Below are positions 42,637-50,280 of a DNA stretch of 64,000 nt, piece by piece (position 1 is the first letter of the stretch; the number at the start of each line of letters is the position of its first letter). The notes beneath the pieces were generated by a model that saw only the letters and a list, made by a program, of their open reading frames with translations, searched no databases and was not told the DNA's origin. The DNA comes from Falsiroseomonas ponticola (lineage in GTDB: Bacteria > Pseudomonadota > Alphaproteobacteria > Acetobacterales > Acetobacteraceae): assembly GCF_016805305.1 (NCBI RefSeq), contig NZ_JAERQN010000013.1, positions 1 to 64,000 on the forward strand, given 5' to 3'. Position numbers and translations under genes: made by a program.

Positions 42637-43340
42637 CGGCACCGGCCCTGGCGCTGGAGGGCGTGGTCGCGACCCGCCGCGCCGGCGGGGCCGCCTTCAC
42701 CCTGACGATCGAGGCGCTGCAACTCCACCCCGGCGCGCTGGTCGCGGTGACGGGGGCGAGCGGCACGGGCAAATCCACCCTGCTCGACATCGCCGCCCTG
42801 GCGCGCCGGCCTGACGAGGCGGCACGGCTGCAGGTATGCGGCGCCGATGCCGGGGCGCTGTGGTCGCGCGGCGCCAAGGACGCGCTGGCGGCGCTGCGGG
42901 CGCGGCATTTCGGCTATGTGCTGCAGACCGGCGGGCTGGTGCCCTTCCTCGGCGTCGGCGCCAATGCGGCGCTGGCGCAGGACCTGGCGGGGCAGCGGGA
43001 TGCCGCGCATCTGGCCGCGCTGGCGGAGCGCCTCGGCATCGGCGCGCTGCTGGGGCGCATGCCCGCCTCGCTCTCGGTCGGCCAGCGGCAGCGCGCCGCC
43101 ATCCTGCGGGCGCTGGCCCATCGCCCCGCCCTGGTCCTGGCGGATGAGCCCACGGCCAGCGTCCATCCCGACATGGCCGCCACCATCCTGGCGCTGCTGG
43201 CCGACCAGGCGCGGGAAGCCGGCGCGGCGGTGCTGCTCGCGACCCATGACGCCCCCGCCGCCCGCGCGGCCGGCTTTCGGGAGTTGCCGCTGCAACCCGG
43301 CTCCGCTTCCTCCCGCCTGCCCGCCTTGGTCCCGGCCTGA
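42633..43340 (+). CDS. ABC transporter ATPase (LolD/MacB type)
   Basis: 235 aa ATPase: Walker A VTGASGTGKSTLLDIAALA, signature MPASLSVGQRQRAAILRALA, Walker B LVLADEPTASVHPD, H-loop LLATHDAPAARAAG. The signature is LSVGQ instead of LSGGQ. The GTG start overlaps the vWA stop (GTGA) and its own stop overlaps the permease start (TGATG), so the pair is embedded in the operon. LolD/MacB-type ATPases power mechanotransmission rather than classical transport. Confidence 0.87.
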   Translation: MTAPALALEGVVATRRAGGAAFTLTIEALQLHPGALVAVTGASGTGKSTLLDIAALARRPDEAARLQVCGADAGALWSRGAKDALAALRARHFGYVLQTGGLVPFLGVGANAALAQDLAGQRDAAHLAALAERLGIGALLGRMPASLSVGQRQRAAILRALAHRPALVLADEPTASVHPDMAATILALLADQAREAGAAVLLATHDAPAARAAGFRELPLQPGSASSRLPALVPA

Positions 43341-44506
43341 TGCGATCGCTCCGCCTGGCGCTGGCCGATTTGCGGCGCGAACCGGCCTTCACCCTCTGCT
43401 CCGTGCTGGCCATGGCCGCCGTCATCGCGCCGCTGATCCTGCTGGCGGGGCTTCGCGCCGGCGTCGTCGCGGGGCTGAAGGAGGACCTCTCCGCCAGCCC
43501 CCGCACGCGGGAGATCGCCAATGTCCAGAACCTGGCGCTGGACCCCGCCTGGTTCGCGGCGCTGGCCGCGCGGCCGGAGACCGGCTTCCTGATCCCCCGC
43601 ACCCGGCTGCTGGCCGCCACCGGCAGCCTGGAAGCCGCCGCGCAGCCGGGCCGCGTCGCCACGGTGGAGATCCTGCCGACCGCCCCGGGCGACCCGCTGC
43701 TGCCCGGCATCCCCGCCGCCACCGACCGGCAGGTCATCGTCACCGCCGCGGCCGCGCAGCGCCTCTCGCTCCGCCCCGGCGATGCGCTGCGGCTGCGCAT
43801 CATCCGCCGCGTGGGCGAGGGGCGGGAGGTGCTGGCGCTCGACCTCACGGCGCTGGCCATCGCCCCCGCCGGCGCCTTCGACCGCGACGCGATCTTCGCG
43901 CCCCCCGCGCTGGGCCGGCAGGTGCAGGATTTCCTCGACGATCGCGCGGCGGATGGCAGCCCCCGCCGCGCGGAGGGCTTCCGCCTGCATGCGCGGCGGC
44001 TGGAGGATGTGCCGGCGCTGGTCGCGCTGCTGCAGGAACAGGGGATCGAGACGCGGTCCCGCGCGGAGGATGTCGCCGCCCTGCTGGCGCTTGACCGCAA
44101 CCTCACCGCCGGCTTCGCCGTCATCGCCACGGTCGGCGCGGCGGGCTTCGTGCTCGGCCTTGGCGCGGCGCTCTGGGCCAGCGTCAGCCGCAAGCGCCGC
44201 ACCCTGTCCCTGCTGCGGCTGATGGGGCTGCGGCAGGCGACGCTGGTGATGATCCCGGTGTGGCAAGGCATCGCCTATGCGCTCGGCGGCAGCATCGCCG
44301 GCACCGCGCTGGCCATCGGCGCCGCGCAGCTGGTGAACCGCCTGGCGCTGCTCGGCCCCGCGGAAGGGCGCGACCTCGCGCGCATCGGCCTCGGCGAATT
44401 GGGCCTGGCCTGCCTGCTGGCCACCAGCGCCGCCATCCTGGCCTCCGCCGCGGCGGCGCAGCGGGCGGCGGGCGCGGACCCGGCGGAGGGGCTGCGGGAT
44501 GAGTGA
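43340..44506 (+). CDS. FtsX/MacB-like ABC permease
   Basis: 388 aa with four membrane helices: one near the N-terminus (LCSVLAMAAVIAPLILLAGL), a periplasmic domain of about 200 residues, then three at the C-terminus (GFAVIATVGAAGFVLGLGAA, IAYALGGSIAGTALAIGAAQ, LGLACLLATSAAILASAAAA), the FtsX/MacB/LolC topology. The cytoplasmic loop LRLMGLRQATLVMI is the usual coupling helix region. No MacA-like or Lol receptor partner is seen; the secreted operon proteins are candidates. Confidence 0.85.
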   Translation: MRSLRLALADLRREPAFTLCSVLAMAAVIAPLILLAGLRAGVVAGLKEDLSASPRTREIANVQNLALDPAWFAALAARPETGFLIPRTRLLAATGSLEAAAQPGRVATVEILPTAPGDPLLPGIPAATDRQVIVTAAAAQRLSLRPGDALRLRIIRRVGEGREVLALDLTALAIAPAGAFDRDAIFAPPALGRQVQDFLDDRAADGSPRRAEGFRLHARRLEDVPALVALLQEQGIETRSRAEDVAALLALDRNLTAGFAVIATVGAAGFVLGLGAALWASVSRKRRTLSLLRLMGLRQATLVMIPVWQGIAYALGGSIAGTALAIGAAQLVNRLALLGPAEGRDLARIGLGELGLACLLATSAAILASAAAAQRAAGADPAEGLRDE

Positions 44507-46271
44507 GGGGGGCGTGGGTGGCCGTTGCAGGGGGACGCTGTCCCCCTGCACCCCCTGCAAAGGGCCCGGCGGCCCTTTGAACCCAGGTGATGGGCAGGTG
44601 GCGGGGAGGGCGATGCCCTCCCCGCCACCTGCCCATGAACCCCGCGGTCCAGGGTCCCGCTGGACCCTGGCAAAGGGGGTACGGGGGAAACGGCGTTTCC
44701 CCCGCGGCGCCACCCTCGCCACCCGCGCCACCCGCGCCACCCTGCTCCTCCTCCTCGCCCCCCCTGCCCTGGCTCAGCCGGCGCCCACCTGGCCCGCCGC
44801 GGCCTTCAACCCGCGGCCTCTTCCGGATGACCTGGTCCTGCCCCTGCCCTGCGGCGGGGCGATGGCCTTCCGGCGGGTCGATACGCCGGCGGGCGATGGC
44901 GGGCTGGACGACCGCGCCCTGCTGCTCGGCAGCGCGGAGACCGAGACCGGCTACATCGAGTATCTGCGCCGCACCTACCTGGTCGGCCCCTTCGGCGGGG
45001 GGGCGGAGCCGCGGCATTTCTGGATGTCGAAATACGAGGTGACGCGCACGCAGATGGAGGCCCTGCGCAACCCCGTCTGCCCGGCCGCGAACACGCCCGC
45101 GGCGCGGCTGCCCGCGGTGGAGGTGAGCTGGCTGGAGGCCGCGGAGGCGGCGCAGCGCTATTCGGGCTTCCTCGCGCGCAATGGCGGGCCGCGCCTGCCG
45201 CGGCGGGGTGGCGCGCCGGCCTTCGTGCGCCTGCCGACCGAGGCGGAGTGGGAATACGCGGCGCGCGGCGGTGCCGCGGTGGGGGAGGCCGAGTTCCAGG
45301 CCCGCACCTTCCCGATGCCGGAGGGGCCGGAAGCCTATGCCTGGTTCCAGGGCCCCCGCAGCGCCGCGGGCCGGCTTTCGCCGATCGGCCTGAAGCGCCC
45401 CAATCCGCTGGGGCTGCACGACATGCTGGGCAATGCGGCGGAATGGGCGCTGGAGCCCTTCCGGCTCAACCGCGTCGGCCGGCAGCACGGGCTGGCGGGC
45501 GGGCTGGTGGCGCGGGGCGGGGATTACCGCAACACCGGGGAGGCGCAGCTGCGATCGAGCCTCCGCATCGAATACGCGCCCTATGACGCCACCAGCGGCG
45601 AGCCCACGCGCATCACCACCGTGGGCTTTCGCTTCGTCCTGGCGGCGGCGGCGCAGGGGAGCCTTGCGGATACGGCGGCGCTGCGCACGGCCTTCGAGGC
45701 CGAGACCCGCGCCCGCGCCAGCACGCAGGACGACCCCGCGGCGCTGATCGCGGCGCTGCGGCGGGAACAATCGGACCCCGCCATGCAGACGGCGCTGGAC
45801 CGGCTCGGCGCGGCCTATGCGCGCGAGACGCGGGAGAGGACGGACCGGGCCCGGGTCGCCGCGCGGGCGCAGGTGCAGGCGGCGGCGGTGCTGTCCCGCA
45901 ACGTCTTCATCGCCCAGCAGCGCGCGAACGGCCTGCAGGGCATGGTGGAGAACCCCGGCGCCTTCGGCGCCACGCCGCAGCAGGCCCAGGCCTGGCGCCC
46001 CATGCTGGCGGCGGTGCAGGCGGAGGTGGAGGGCGGCGTCCGCGCCTATGCCGCCATCATCGCGCAGCTCTCCCAGGCCAGCGACGTGCCGCTGCCTGCG
46101 GAGCTGGAGGTGGTGAGCCAGGAGCTGCGCGCGCAGAACGTGCCGGCGCTGCTGCCCTATGTCGCGCTGGTCGGCACCCATGCGGCGGCGGCGCTGCGCG
46201 GCAGCGTGCCGCCCATGGCGGTGCTGCGGGCCGATATCCTGCGCACCACCGCCCCGGCCTCGCCGCGATGA
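44499..46271 (+). CDS. FGE-fold (SUMF1-like) secreted protein
   Basis: Up to 590 aa; the start is uncertain. ATG 44499 overlaps the permease end by 8 nt, but the first 70 or so codons run through an array of hairpins; ATG 44613 lies in a hairpin loop. A signal-peptide-like core (ATLLLLLAPPALAQP) follows with no nearer start codon. The FGE-like domain (about 110-385) has FWMSKYEVTRTQMEAL, RLPTEAEWEYAARGG, NPLGLHDMLGNAAEWALEPF, LVARGGDYRNTGEAQLRSSL and TVGFRFVL. The cysteines of true formylglycine-generating enzymes are absent from the late core, so a binding role is likelier than catalysis. A helical C-terminus of about 200 residues follows. Confidence 0.78.
   Translation: MSEGGVGGRCRGTLSPCTPCKGPGGPLNPGDGQVAGRAMPSPPPAHEPRGPGSRWTLAKGVRGKRRFPRGATLATRATRATLLLLLAPPALAQPAPTWPAAAFNPRPLPDDLVLPLPCGGAMAFRRVDTPAGDGGLDDRALLLGSAETETGYIEYLRRTYLVGPFGGGAEPRHFWMSKYEVTRTQMEALRNPVCPAANTPAARLPAVEVSWLEAAEAAQRYSGFLARNGGPRLPRRGGAPAFVRLPTEAEWEYAARGGAAVGEAEFQARTFPMPEGPEAYAWFQGPRSAAGRLSPIGLKRPNPLGLHDMLGNAAEWALEPFRLNRVGRQHGLAGGLVARGGDYRNTGEAQLRSSLRIEYAPYDATSGEPTRITTVGFRFVLAAAAQGSLADTAALRTAFEAETRARASTQDDPAALIAALRREQSDPAMQTALDRLGAAYARETRERTDRARVAARAQVQAAAVLSRNVFIAQQRANGLQGMVENPGAFGATPQQAQAWRPMLAAVQAEVEGGVRAYAAIIAQLSQASDVPLPAELEVVSQELRAQNVPALLPYVALVGTHAAAALRGSVPPMAVLRADILRTTAPASPR
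44526..44704. repeat. Array of five consecutive perfect hairpins
   Basis: Stems: 11 bp (44526-44550, loop GCT), 9 bp (44558-44579, loop CGGC), 22 bp (44590-44636, loop GAT), 9 bp (44649-44670, loop CGCT) and 10 bp (44682-44704, loop GGC). All are perfect. The array lies at the boundary between the ABC permease and the FGE-fold gene, within the latter's frame. It looks like a modular extragenic palindromic element that may adjust mRNA stability or translation inside the operon. Confidence 0.85.
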
Positions 46272-47446
46272 GACTGCAAGCGGGCGCCGGCGCCCGCTAT
46301 ATCCAGGTGCATCGATCCCGGGAGACCCCCTTGTTCCTGCGCGCCGCCGCCCTGGCCGCCCTGCCCCTCGCCATCGCCCTGCCCGCCCGCGCCCAGTCCT
46401 TCGAGGGTCCGGTGACGGGCACGCTGGATTGCCCGGCGCGCAGCCTGTTCGACAGCGGCAGCACGCCCGTGCGCGGCCAGGTGCGCAACGGGGAGATGAC
46501 GGTGACGCTGCCGGAGGTGGTGGTGAGCGGCCGGATCCTGAACCTCGGCGCCGCGGCGGTGCGGCTGGAGGGGGAGGCGCGACAGGTGACGGCCGCCTTC
46601 ACCGGCGTGGTCATGGCGGGCGGCCAGCTGCATGCCCGCGGCCTGGTCGGCGACCGGCCCTGCAACCTGAACCTGGTGCTGTCCAGCGGCGCCGCGCCGC
46701 AGGCCCGGCCCCCGGTGAGCCAGGCGCCGGTCAGCCAGGCGCCGGTCAGCCAGGCGCCGGTCAGCCAGGCCCCGGCGCCCGTGCCGGCGGCGGGCGGCGG
46801 CAGCCTGGACGGCACCTGGACCGGCACGGTGAACTGCCCGACGCGGGACCTCTCCGACAGCGGGGAGATGGCGGCGCGCGCCACTGTCGCGAACAATGTG
46901 CTGAGCCTTGCCTTCGAGGATGTCCGCATGCAGGGGCGGATCATCGGCGTGAACCCGACGCCGCTGATGCGGCTGGATGGCCAGGGCCCGCGCAGCGGCG
47001 CCGCCAGCTTCGACGCGGTGATCGTGACGCCCCAGCGCATCCATGCGCGCGGCCTGGTCGGCCAGCAGCCCTGCAACGTGAACCTGGTGCCGGCGCGAGC
47101 GGTGCCGCCGCCCGTCCAGGCCGTGCCGAGGCCGACCGCGCCGCCGGTCCAGCAGGCGGCGCGCCCGCCGGTGGATGGCGGCGTCGGCAAGCCCGGCGGG
47201 CCGATGAGCCAGGGCGCGCCGGGCTTCGGGGATGAGAAATCGCCCATCCCCGGCCCGACTCCGCCGGCGCCGGAACCCGTGCGCCCGCCGCCCGTCGCCA
47301 GCGCGCCCCGCCCCGTGCTGCCCGGCCCGGCCCCGGCCGCGACGCCCGCGCCAACCCCGGCACCGGCTGCCCGGCCGCCCAGCCCGGCCGCGGCGGACCA
47401 GCTGGCCTGCGCCCTGGCGGGCACCTGCCCGCCGCCGCAGCGCTAG
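46268..47446 (+). CDS. Secreted protein with two tandem homologous domains
   Basis: Last operon gene, 392 aa from ATG 46268 (ATGA overlap). TTG at 46331 with GGGAG before it would give a cleaner signal peptide (FLRAAALAALPLAIALPARA). Two copies of a roughly 90-residue domain follow: copy 1 runs from GPVTGTLDCPARSLFDSG to HARGLVGDRPCNLNLVL, copy 2 from GTWTGTVNCPTRDLSDSG to HARGLVGQQPCNVNLVP. Each has a Cys near both ends, probably a disulfide. A linker of four PVSQA units separates them, and a Pro/Ala-rich tail ends the protein. No known family recognised. Confidence 0.75.
   Translation: MRLQAGAGARYIQVHRSRETPLFLRAAALAALPLAIALPARAQSFEGPVTGTLDCPARSLFDSGSTPVRGQVRNGEMTVTLPEVVVSGRILNLGAAAVRLEGEARQVTAAFTGVVMAGGQLHARGLVGDRPCNLNLVLSSGAAPQARPPVSQAPVSQAPVSQAPVSQAPAPVPAAGGGSLDGTWTGTVNCPTRDLSDSGEMAARATVANNVLSLAFEDVRMQGRIIGVNPTPLMRLDGQGPRSGAASFDAVIVTPQRIHARGLVGQQPCNVNLVPARAVPPPVQAVPRPTAPPVQQAARPPVDGGVGKPGGPMSQGAPGFGDEKSPIPGPTPPAPEPVRPPPVASAPRPVLPGPAPAATPAPTPAPAARPPSPAAADQLACALAGTCPPPQR
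46712..46771 (+). repeat. Four 15-bp tandem repeats
   Basis: Unit CCGGTCAGCCAGGCG, four copies differing at single bases (a G in copy 1, a final C in copy 4). It encodes the PVSQA linker between the two domains of the surrounding gene. The near-identity of units suggests recent copy-number change. Confidence 0.9.
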
Positions 47447-47456
47447 GCCATGTTCA

Positions 47457-47478
47457 CGCCGGGCGGAATCGCCCGGCG
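47457..47478. terminator. Hairpin between convergent operon end and TMEM43-like gene
   Basis: CGCCGGGCG and CGCCCGGCG pair perfectly (9 bp) around GAAT, 10 nt after the operon's last stop codon. No T-run follows on either side. Position between convergent genes supports a bidirectional terminator. Confidence 0.6.
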
Positions 47479-47505
47479 ACCCGGAAAAGGCGCGACAACA
47501 ATGCT

Positions 47506-48636
47506 CTAGGCCGGCCGCGCGGCCGGCGCGCGGCGCCGCAGGCGCGTCAGCCCGAAGGCCGCGGCGATGCCGAAGGCCAGCACGGCGATGGCGATGATCG
47601 GGCGGTAGAACAGCCAGGCCACCGCGATCACGCCCGGCGCCAGCACCAGCGTCAGCACCCCCGCCACCAGGCTGGTGCCGAAGCCCACCAGCCAGCCCAG
47701 CGGCGGGATGACATCCGCCAGCACCTTCACCGGCCGCATCAGCAGCGCGAAGGCCACGAACATCAGCACCGCCCCCACCGCGCGCAGCACCCAGGTGAGG
47801 AAGGCGTTCCCCTCCTCCGCCGCGCGGAACATCTCGGCCGGGGTGCGGCGGCCGGCCTCCACCATCATCAGCCGGTCGCCGGCGCGGGTGGCGTAGGGGG
47901 CGAAGCCCTCGCCGGATTGCGCGGCGATGACGGAGATCGCCTCCGGCCGCGCCGCCGTCCAGGTGATGCGGAGGTCGCCGATGCGGGGATTGGCGGGGTC
48001 CGCGCCGATGTAGCGCAGCGCCTCGCCCGCCCCGGGCGGGGTCAGGGTTTCGCCCGCCGGCAGGCTGCCCAGCTGCGCCTCCGTCAGCCGGTAGCCGTTC
48101 AGCGTCACGCCCTGGGCCAGGAAGGTGCGGCTGGCCTGGCGGGGCGTCGGGTTCTGGTGGCCATCCGGCTGGCGGAAACGGGCGCTGTCGATGCGGCCCT
48201 CCGCCCAACCCCTGACGTAGCGGTAGGTGGTCACCGTCTCCGTCCCGCCGCCGAGCTTGTTGCGCGTCTCGCTTTCCTGCTCCTCCCGCCACTGGAACAT
48301 CTCCACCGTGCGCACCAGGCGCAGCGTGCCATCGGGCGGCGCCGCGCCGAATTCGGGGTCGCGCGGGGGCGTGGCGATGCGGGCGGGGCCGGCGACATGG
48401 ACCAGGCGGCCTTCATTGGCGCGGTCCAGGCGTTCCACCGGCAGCACCAGGCCCGCGCCCTCCGCCAGGGATTGCGCGGTCTGCACGGCGCGGCCCTCGT
48501 TCCAGAACAGCAGCACGGAGGAGCCGGGGACCAGGACCAGGCCGATCAGCAGCCCCGTCAGCGCGCCGCCGAGGCGCGAGAACCAGGATTGGCTGGTGGT
48601 CTCGGTGAAGACGTCCTCGACTCCATCGACGGGCAT
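47506..48636 (-). CDS. TMEM43-family membrane protein
   Basis: 376 aa. An N-terminal helix (LGGALTGLLIGLVLVPGSSV, then LLFWNEGRAVQTAQSL) is followed by a large extracytoplasmic domain (GPARIATPPRDPEFG, TVEMFQWREEQESETRNK, TYRYVRGWAEGRIDSARF), and three C-terminal helices (WVLRAVGAVLMFVAFALLM, LGWLVGFGTSLVAGVLTLVL, AVAWLFYRPIIAIAVLAFGI). The F/LFWNEGRAV and FQWxE motifs are TMEM43 hallmarks. The ATG at 48636 follows AAGGAGAA. Bacterial TMEM43 function is not established to my knowledge; convergence with the Srf-type operon may be relevant. Confidence 0.85.
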   Translation of the reverse strand: MPVDGVEDVFTETTSQSWFSRLGGALTGLLIGLVLVPGSSVLLFWNEGRAVQTAQSLAEGAGLVLPVERLDRANEGRLVHVAGPARIATPPRDPEFGAAPPDGTLRLVRTVEMFQWREEQESETRNKLGGGTETVTTYRYVRGWAEGRIDSARFRQPDGHQNPTPRQASRTFLAQGVTLNGYRLTEAQLGSLPAGETLTPPGAGEALRYIGADPANPRIGDLRITWTAARPEAISVIAAQSGEGFAPYATRAGDRLMMVEAGRRTPAEMFRAAEEGNAFLTWVLRAVGAVLMFVAFALLMRPVKVLADVIPPLGWLVGFGTSLVAGVLTLVLAPGVIAVAWLFYRPIIAIAVLAFGIAAAFGLTRLRRRAPAARPA

Positions 48637-48668
48637 GCGCGTTCTCCTTCGTTCCGGCATGGGTAGCA

Positions 48669-48686
48669 GGACAGGGTTGCCTGTCC
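48669..48686. promoter_or_regulatory. Inverted repeat in TMEM43/soxB divergent spacer
   Basis: GGACAGG-GTTG-CCTGTCC, perfect over 7 bp, 33 bp from the TMEM43-like start and 93 bp from soxB. It could be an operator for either gene. Function not shown. Confidence 0.35.
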
Positions 48687-48778
48687 ATTGCCGCGGGTGT
48701 CGCGTTGTTTCGGGGCAGGCGGCTGGCCGGGCCGCCGCGGCTGGGGTTAGATGGCGCGGCCCCGCCGAACGGACGCGC

Positions 48779-50029
48779 ATGCGCTACTCCATCCTTTCCA
48801 TCCTGCGGAACGCGCTGGCCGGCAACCGCGCCTGGACGCCGGTCTGGCGCTTCCCTGAACCGCGCGCGGCCTATGACACCATCATCGTCGGCGGCGGCGG
48901 GCATGGGCTGGCCACGGCGCATTACCTGGCGAAGCTGCACGGCATCACGGATGTGGCGGTGGTGGAGAAGGGGTATCTCGGCTCCGGCAATGTGGGGCGC
49001 AACACCACCATCATCCGGTCCAACTACCTGCTGCCCGGCAACACGCATTTCTACGAACACTCGATGAAGCTGTGGGAAGGGCTGGAGCAGGACATCAACT
49101 ACAACGCCATGGTCAGCCAGCGTGGCGTGCTGAACCTGGCGCATAGCGACGGGCAGCGGGATGCCTATGCAAGGCGCGGCAATGCGATGCGCATCGCGGG
49201 CGTGGATGCGGAACTGCTGGATGCGGCGCAGGTGAAGGCCATGCTGCCGCTGCTGAACACGGACAATCCGCGCTTTCCCGTGAAGGGCGGGCTGCTGCAG
49301 CGCCGCGGCGGCACGGTGCGGCATGATGCCGTGGCCTGGGGCTATGCCCGCGCCGCCGATCAGCGCGGCGTCGACCTGCTGCAGAATACGGAAGTCACCG
49401 GCATTCGCGTGGAGGGTGGCCTCGTGCGCGGCGTGGAGACCACGCGCGGCTTCATCGCGGCGAAGCGCGTCGGGCTTGCCGTGGCGGGCAACACCTCCCG
49501 CGTCGCGGCGATGGCGGGGCTGCGCCTGCCGATCGAAAGCCACGTGCTGCAGGCCTTCGTCAGCGAGGCCGTGAAGCCGATGATCGACTGCGTCGTCACC
49601 TATGGCGCCGGCCATTTCTATGTCAGCCAGTCCGACAAGGGCGGGCTGGTCTTCGGCGGCGACATCGATGGCTACAATTCCTACGCCCAGCGCGGCGGGC
49701 TGCCGGTGGTGGAGGATGTGATGGAGGGCGGCGTGCAGCTCTTCCCCGCCATGTCCCGCCTCCGCTACCTGCGGCAATGGGGCGGCATCATGGACATGTC
49801 GATGGATGGCTCGCCCATCATCGACCGCACGCCGGTCGAGGGCCTCTTCCTGAATTGCGGCTGGTGCTATGGCGGCTTCAAGGCGACGCCGGCTTCCGGC
49901 TGGTGCTTCGCGCATACCATCGCGACCGGGGAGCCCCATGCGCTGAACGCCGCCTTCCGGCTGGACCGCTTCGCCAGCGGCGCCGTGCTGGACGAGAAGG
50001 GAGTCGGCGCCCAGCCGAACCTGCATTAG
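48779..50029 (+). CDS. soxB: Sarcosine oxidase subunit beta
   Basis: Flavin-containing subunit of heterotetrameric sarcosine oxidase, 416 aa, oxidising sarcosine to glycine and formaldehyde or methylene-THF. FAD dinucleotide motif TIIVGGGGHGLATAHYLAK; EKGYLGSGNVGRNTTIIRSN; His182 in VRHDAVAWGYAR probably corresponds to the covalent-FMN histidine of the family; LFLNCGWCYGGFKATPASGW near the end. The gene order soxB-soxD-soxA-soxG follows with overlaps. No serine hydroxymethyltransferase or purU is present in the window. Confidence 0.93.
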   Translation: MRYSILSILRNALAGNRAWTPVWRFPEPRAAYDTIIVGGGGHGLATAHYLAKLHGITDVAVVEKGYLGSGNVGRNTTIIRSNYLLPGNTHFYEHSMKLWEGLEQDINYNAMVSQRGVLNLAHSDGQRDAYARRGNAMRIAGVDAELLDAAQVKAMLPLLNTDNPRFPVKGGLLQRRGGTVRHDAVAWGYARAADQRGVDLLQNTEVTGIRVEGGLVRGVETTRGFIAAKRVGLAVAGNTSRVAAMAGLRLPIESHVLQAFVSEAVKPMIDCVVTYGAGHFYVSQSDKGGLVFGGDIDGYNSYAQRGGLPVVEDVMEGGVQLFPAMSRLRYLRQWGGIMDMSMDGSPIIDRTPVEGLFLNCGWCYGGFKATPASGWCFAHTIATGEPHALNAAFRLDRFASGAVLDEKGVGAQPNLH

Positions 50030-50280
50030 TGCTGATCCCCTGCCCCTTCTGCGGCCCGCGCGGCAGCGCGGAGTTCGTGACCATCGGATCGAAGTCGCCG
50101 CCACGCCCGGCGCCCGATGCGCCGCCCGAGGCGTGGCACGATTACGTCAATCTGCGGGAGAATCCCGCGGGGCTGCATGAGGAGCTGTGGCAGCACGTCC
50201 ATGGTTGCCGGCAATGGCTGGTGGTGACGCGCGACACGCGCAACCACGCCATCGCCGCCGTGAAGGCCGCGCGGCCATGA
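50029..50280 (+). CDS. soxD: Sarcosine oxidase subunit delta
   Basis: 83 aa zinc-binding subunit. It begins LIPCPFCGPRGSAEF with the CPFC knuckle; the second half gives HVHGCRQWLVVTRDT, completing the Cys/His zinc site. The GTG start shares one base with the soxB stop, and soxA overlaps its stop (ATGA). Length and motifs match the family. Confidence 0.93.
   Translation: MLIPCPFCGPRGSAEFVTIGSKSPPRPAPDAPPEAWHDYVNLRENPAGLHEELWQHVHGCRQWLVVTRDTRNHAIAAVKAARP

Noticed and set aside
44526..44704. Insertion-sequence terminal repeats
   Set aside because: The palindromes are separate short-loop hairpins with different stems, not a matched pair flanking a transposase, and no target-site duplication was seen.
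46712..46771. CRISPR-like repeat array
   Set aside because: Units are 15 bp, directly contiguous without spacers, and encode an in-frame PVSQA linker.
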